Source: Pseudomonadota bacterium
Lineage (GTDB): Bacteria > Pseudomonadota > Gammaproteobacteria > Burkholderiales > Burkholderiaceae_B
DNA length: 64,000 nt
Direction of reading: 5' to 3'
Assembly (NCBI GenBank): GCA_023389155.1
Contig: JAEWEV010000019.1
Span: forward strand, 62,001 to 126,000
The notes beneath the pieces were generated by a model. The model worked only from the letters and a program-made list of their open reading frames with translations, was not told where the DNA came from and searched no databases. Shown here piece by piece: positions 62,683 to 64,000 of the stretch. The stretch's first letter is position 1; each line of letters begins with the position of its first letter. Both the position numbers and the translations under genes were made by a program.

Positions 62683-63348
62683 ATGAGTATTTCATCGAAG
62701 TTAATCCAGATCGCGGTATTCTCTTGCGCGCTGACCGCAAGCGCCGGTGCTCAGACGCATCAACATGGCCATCCACACGATCACGCGCATGGTTCTGAGA
62801 CAAATAAAAAGACCGCGGCGAAAGGTTTTTTTGCAGATAGCGATGTAAAAGATCGCAATCTGTCTGACTGGGAAGGAGACTGGCAATCCATTTACCCGCT
62901 TCTGCAAAGCGGCTCGCTCGATCAGGTTATGGCACATAAGGCAGCGCAAAAAAAAGACAAGACAGCAGACGAATACAAACAGTACTACGACGCCGGATAC
63001 AAGACCGACATTGATCGCCTCGTAATCAAGGATGACATCTTCACTTTCTATCAAGACGGTAAAAATTACAGTGCCCAGTATAAATACGATGGCTACAAGA
63101 TCCTGACTTACGAAGCCGGCAACCGCGGAGTGCGTTACCTGTTTACCAAGCAACAGGGCCAAGCACAGGCACCGGGATTTATACAATTTAGCGACCACAT
63201 CATTGCCCCGAAAAAGGCCAGCCATTTCCATATCTACTTCGGTAATGATGGTCACCAGAAGCTAAGCGAGGAACTGCACAACTGGCCGACCTATTTCCCA
63301 TCGGCATGGAACGCCAAAACCATTGTTCACGACCTGATGCACCATTAG
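62683..63348 (+). CDS. zinT: ZinT periplasmic metal-binding protein
   Basis: About 221-residue ZinT (YodA) protein. It has a signal peptide (ends SAGAQ near residue 24), a histidine-rich strip HQHGHPHDHAHGSE right after it (absent or shorter in enteric ZinT), then the lipocalin-like domain with DWEGDWQSIYPLLQSG and the metal-site region KASHFHIYFGND. It binds zinc (and cadmium) in the periplasm and hands it to ZnuA-type receptors under zinc starvation. ATG 62683 is nine bases from GGAG; the in-frame TTG at 62674 abuts it. Control by the upstream Zur-type palindrome is inferred. No znu genes are in the window. Confidence 0.93.
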   Translation: MSISSKLIQIAVFSCALTASAGAQTHQHGHPHDHAHGSETNKKTAAKGFFADSDVKDRNLSDWEGDWQSIYPLLQSGSLDQVMAHKAAQKKDKTADEYKQYYDAGYKTDIDRLVIKDDIFTFYQDGKNYSAQYKYDGYKILTYEAGNRGVRYLFTKQQGQAQAPGFIQFSDHIIAPKKASHFHIYFGNDGHQKLSEELHNWPTYFPSAWNAKTIVHDLMHH

Positions 63349-63611
63349 GCCGCGAACACCTGCTTTACTGCCCAACGCGGCTATAGCGGACCCATATCGG
63401 CATCCTGTGTTGCCTATGCACGATTAATCCATTCCGAGCCCCCGAATAAACCTTTGGCGCCCTGATCTTACGCTCGCGCTTACGGATGCACAAAAGCGTG
63501 ATTGATTAAACAGATAGATACGGAACGAGTCGTGACCAACTGCGCACAGTATGTATGCAATCTATAGCTATAGGTGGGGGTTCTCTTAGCGATTAGAACT
63601 GCGTGCGGCGC

Positions 63612-63899
63612 TTAAGCAGCATGCTTGGCAGTAAGCTGTATGCCAAGCGCTTTCATCACGGCCATTGTCGTTTTTAGCGTGAGGTTGCCCCGTTCACTGA
63701 ATGATCGGTAAAGCTGCTCACGAGAAAGACCTGTTTTCTCTGCAATCTGCGCCATGCCTTTCGCACGTGCCACTATGCCGAGAGCTTTAGCGATGTAACC
63801 GGAATCCCCTGTTTCCAGCGCATCAGCCATGAAAATAGCTATATCCTCGTCGGTTTCCAGCACGGAGGCTCGATCATATTCAGTGAATTTTTCAGTCAT
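63612..63899 (-). CDS. HigA-like addiction-module antidote (XRE helix-turn-helix)
   Basis: 95-residue small DNA-binding protein: VLETDEDIAIFMADALETGDSGYIAKALGIVARAKGMAQIAEKTGLSREQLYRSFSERGNLTLKTTMAVMKALG is typical of the 'addiction module antidote' family that pairs with RelE/HigB-like toxins. The toxin gene normally lies just upstream of it. The ~100 bases left in the window upstream (to 64000) do not encode a recognisable toxin end, so the partner is absent or out of view. Confidence 0.8.
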   Translation of the reverse strand: MTEKFTEYDRASVLETDEDIAIFMADALETGDSGYIAKALGIVARAKGMAQIAEKTGLSREQLYRSFSERGNLTLKTTMAVMKALGIQLTAKHAA

Positions 63900-64000
63900 T
63901 TTGCGCTACACCAAATCTAACATAAGCTAAACGGATTACTGGTTATGAAGCGGCTCAAACGCAGGCGTGTCAGACATTTGTTATCTGAGTTTCTGAAGCT

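Noticed and set aside
1..64000. CRISPR arrays, tRNA or rRNA genes, insertion sequences, prophage
   Set aside because: I saw no repeat-spacer pattern, no cloverleaf or rRNA-like stretch, and no transposase, integrase or phage protein among the reading frames.

Overview
This looks like a chromosomal accessory-metabolism region from a betaproteobacterium of the Alcaligenaceae (Advenella, Bordetella, Achromobacter or Pusillimonas type). The main reasons are the many Bug/TctC tricarboxylate-type periplasmic receptors (six, with only one TctAB membrane pair), the many LysR regulators sitting beside small catabolic operons, and the moderate GC coding style with ATGA-overlapped operons. This assignment is inference from gene content. 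I saw no rRNA, tRNA, CRISPR array, insertion sequence or phage gene.

Layout. 1-2410: end of a tctCBA tripartite tricarboxylate transporter operon. 2659-5422: LysR regulator divergent from an amidohydrolase/lactonase plus Bug receptor pair. 5830-14992: LysR, a spermidine/putrescine-type ABC importer, a three-subunit HcnABC/opine-oxidase-like flavin dehydrogenase, a RidA imine deaminase and a second DAO-type oxidase, which together form an amine or opine uptake-and-oxidation locus. 15040-25757: a CoA-thioester catabolic region (nitronate-monooxygenase-like flavoprotein, two crotonases, two class III CoA-transferases, acyl-CoA ligase, HMG-CoA-lyase-like enzyme, two Bug receptors) with a MarR regulator whose putative sites recur in front of two transcription units. 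25976-31825: LysR plus an operon of polar-amino-acid ABC importer, class I aminotransferase and RraA/HMG-aldolase-like protein. A shared T-N11-A dyad links the LysR promoter to the operon promoter. 32070-35702: AtuA-like (DUF1446) split pair, Bug receptor and LysR. 35919-38609: HTH regulator and large-subunit catalase KatE. 39093-44341: MFS transporter, uronate dehydrogenase and a second polar-amino-acid-type ABC importer. 44762-46250: MazG-like pyrophosphohydrolase, an APH(6)-like phosphotransferase with an apparent N-terminal frameshift, and dodecin. 46402-53717: DUF1537 kinase, RuBisCO-like protein, VOC protein and TRAP transporter, divergent from a LacI regulator. 53866-57755: dienelactone hydrolase, L-asparaginase and ProP. 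58152-62438: LysR, mandelate-racemase/enolase-superfamily enzyme, Bug receptor and DapA-like aldolase/dehydratase. 62683-63899: ZinT behind a 46-bp perfect palindrome of Zur type, and a HigA-like antitoxin.

The window reads as a chain of self-contained import, activation/oxidation and cleavage modules for organic acids, amines and acid sugars, each with its own regulator. The most promising candidate for an undescribed system is the RuBisCO-like protein / DUF1537 kinase / VOC / TRAP locus. The aminotransferase-RraA-ABC operon comes next. Substrates are not determined by the sequence in any of these cases.
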